Shown: one piece after another, positions 16,540-17,022 of the stretch
How the letters are laid out: every line of letters starts with the position of its first letter
How positions within the stretch are numbered: position 1 is the stretch's first letter
From: an uncultured Porphyromonadaceae bacterium
GTDB taxonomy: Bacteria; Bacteroidota; Bacteroidia; Bacteroidales; Muribaculaceae
Reading direction: 5' to 3'
DNA: 17,022 nucleotides
Assembly (NCBI GenBank): GCA_900546835.1
Contig: UREH01000032.1
Coordinates: forward strand, 1 to 17,022
The notes under the pieces: generated by a model
Databases searched by the model: none
Seen by the model: only the letters and a program-made list of their open reading frames with translations
What the model was told of the DNA's origin: nothing
Position numbers and translations under genes: made by a program

Positions 16540-16593
16540 ATGAAAAAATTCTCTTCTGTTTCAGTGAGACCTTCTGACGGGAGGACTCAATAA
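16540..16593 (+). CDS. Possible 17-residue peptide or remnant of a gene 5' end
   Basis: ATG at 16540 opens MKKFSSVSVRPSDGRTQ and stops at TAA 16591-16593, overlapping the last 7 nt of the oppositely oriented deaminase gene. The MKKFSSVS opening looks like the start of an exported protein cut short. The AT-rich repeat immediately before the ATG resembles a leader. TTTG at 16381-16384 and a near -7 (TATCTTG at 16408-16414) could drive it, but the spacing and the box are imperfect. It may be a real short peptide, a gene remnant, or chance. Confidence 0.2.
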   Translation: MKKFSSVSVRPSDGRTQ

Positions 16594-17022
16594 GCCACTT
16601 TGTCGGCTTTTTCGGCCCATTTCTCGAAGGCCCGGATGGTGAATGCATTGTCCATGTGGATGCATGGAATGGCGCGTTCCACTCTCGGGCGGGCGAGCTC
16701 CCTGTAAAGGAATTCGTCGGAGAAATTGATGCGGTCGGCATCCTGCTGCGTGTTGCCGAAGAAAATCCGGCTCACGCCCGCCCAGTAGAGTGCCGACAGG
16801 CACATCGGGCAAGGCTCGCAGGAGCTGTAAACGGTGCATCCCTTAAGCGAGAAAGTCTGCTCCTTACGGCAAGCTTCGCGGATGGCGTTGACCTCGGCAT
16901 GGGCCGTTGGATCGTTGGTAAGCGTAACGGAATTTGCTCCGGTGGCGATTACCTTGCCGTCGCGAACTATTACCGCCCCGAACGGGCCGCCTCCGCGGTC
17001 TACGTTTTCTTCAGCGAGGCGC
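16587..17022 (-). CDS. guaD: Guanine deaminase (5' end outside the window)
   Basis: A zinc-dependent purine deaminase of the cytidine-deaminase fold that converts guanine to xanthine. The frame is open to the window edge and the start codon lies beyond it, so about 144 C-terminal residues are seen. They begin RLAEENVDRGGGPFGAV, then NDPTAHAEVNAIR with the zinc histidine and catalytic glutamate (HAE), and SSCEPCPMC with the two zinc cysteines. The order and spacing are those of the small bacterial guanine deaminases. The segment after PCPMC (ALYWAGVSRIFFGNTQQDADRI, followed by FSDEFLYREL), the IPCIHMDN stretch and the WAEKADKVAY tail match the GuaD subgroup better than tRNA adenosine deaminase TadA or cytosine deaminase. 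A minus-strand terminator lies about 220 nt downstream. Confidence 0.85.
   Translation of the reverse strand, partial: RLAEENVDRGGGPFGAVIVRDGKVIATGANSVTLTNDPTAHAEVNAIREACRKEQTFSLKGCTVYSSCEPCPMCLSALYWAGVSRIFFGNTQQDADRINFSDEFLYRELARPRVERAIPCIHMDNAFTIRAFEKWAEKADKVAY

Overview
The window looks like a chromosomal segment of a Bacteroidales bacterium, most plausibly Muribaculaceae or a close relative (the family-level call is inference). The reasons are: promoters matching the Bacteroidetes TAnnTTTG -7 element, several with a TTTG-like element exactly 20 nt upstream; almost no Shine-Dalgarno sequences; a lipoprotein-type Omp85 protein (TamL); an M6 protease with a Bacteroidales-style C-terminal tail; and GC-rich coding sequence with AT-rich leaders. 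Nearly everything is recognisable housekeeping or ordinary accessory content. I see no phage, transposon, CRISPR, toxin-antitoxin or defence module.

Layout. (1) 1-453: 3' end of a small exported-looking hypothetical protein. (2) 559-2702: pepT and miaA, overlapping by one base, driven by a promoter whose -7 box lies inside a 13-bp palindrome. (3) 2774-4150: a DUF389 membrane protein. (4) 4434-6950: a large secreted M6-type metalloprotease with its own promoter and a structured leader of about 130 nt. (5) 7095-8228: rpsF-rpsR-rplI, ended by a strong intrinsic terminator. (6) 8428-8619, minus strand: a small single-pass membrane protein. (7) 8864-14765: a five-gene plus-strand run, ruvX - def - ettA - tamL - HAD phosphatase, with gaps of 34-45 nt. 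(8) 14769-16214, minus strand: a GH28-like secreted beta-helix protein meeting the HAD gene tail-to-tail with 3 nt between stop codons. (9) 16215-16586: a 372-nt gap with a promoter, an intrinsic terminator, a 17-bp tandem repeat and a tiny possible reading frame. (10) 16587-17022, minus strand: most of a guanine deaminase gene whose start lies beyond the window.

How the genes work together. The core is translation and envelope maintenance: ribosomal proteins bS6, bS18 and bL9, tRNA A37 prenylation, N-terminal deformylation, an ABC-F translation factor, and outer-membrane assembly. PepT, the M6 protease, the GH28-like protein and the deaminase serve peptide, protein, carbohydrate and purine turnover. 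The most interesting observation is a perfect AAGGAGG Shine-Dalgarno in front of rpsR only. In Bacteroidia the ribosomal anti-SD is reported to be masked by bS21, bS18 and bS6, so an SD on the bS18 gene suggests a possible feedback loop (inference).
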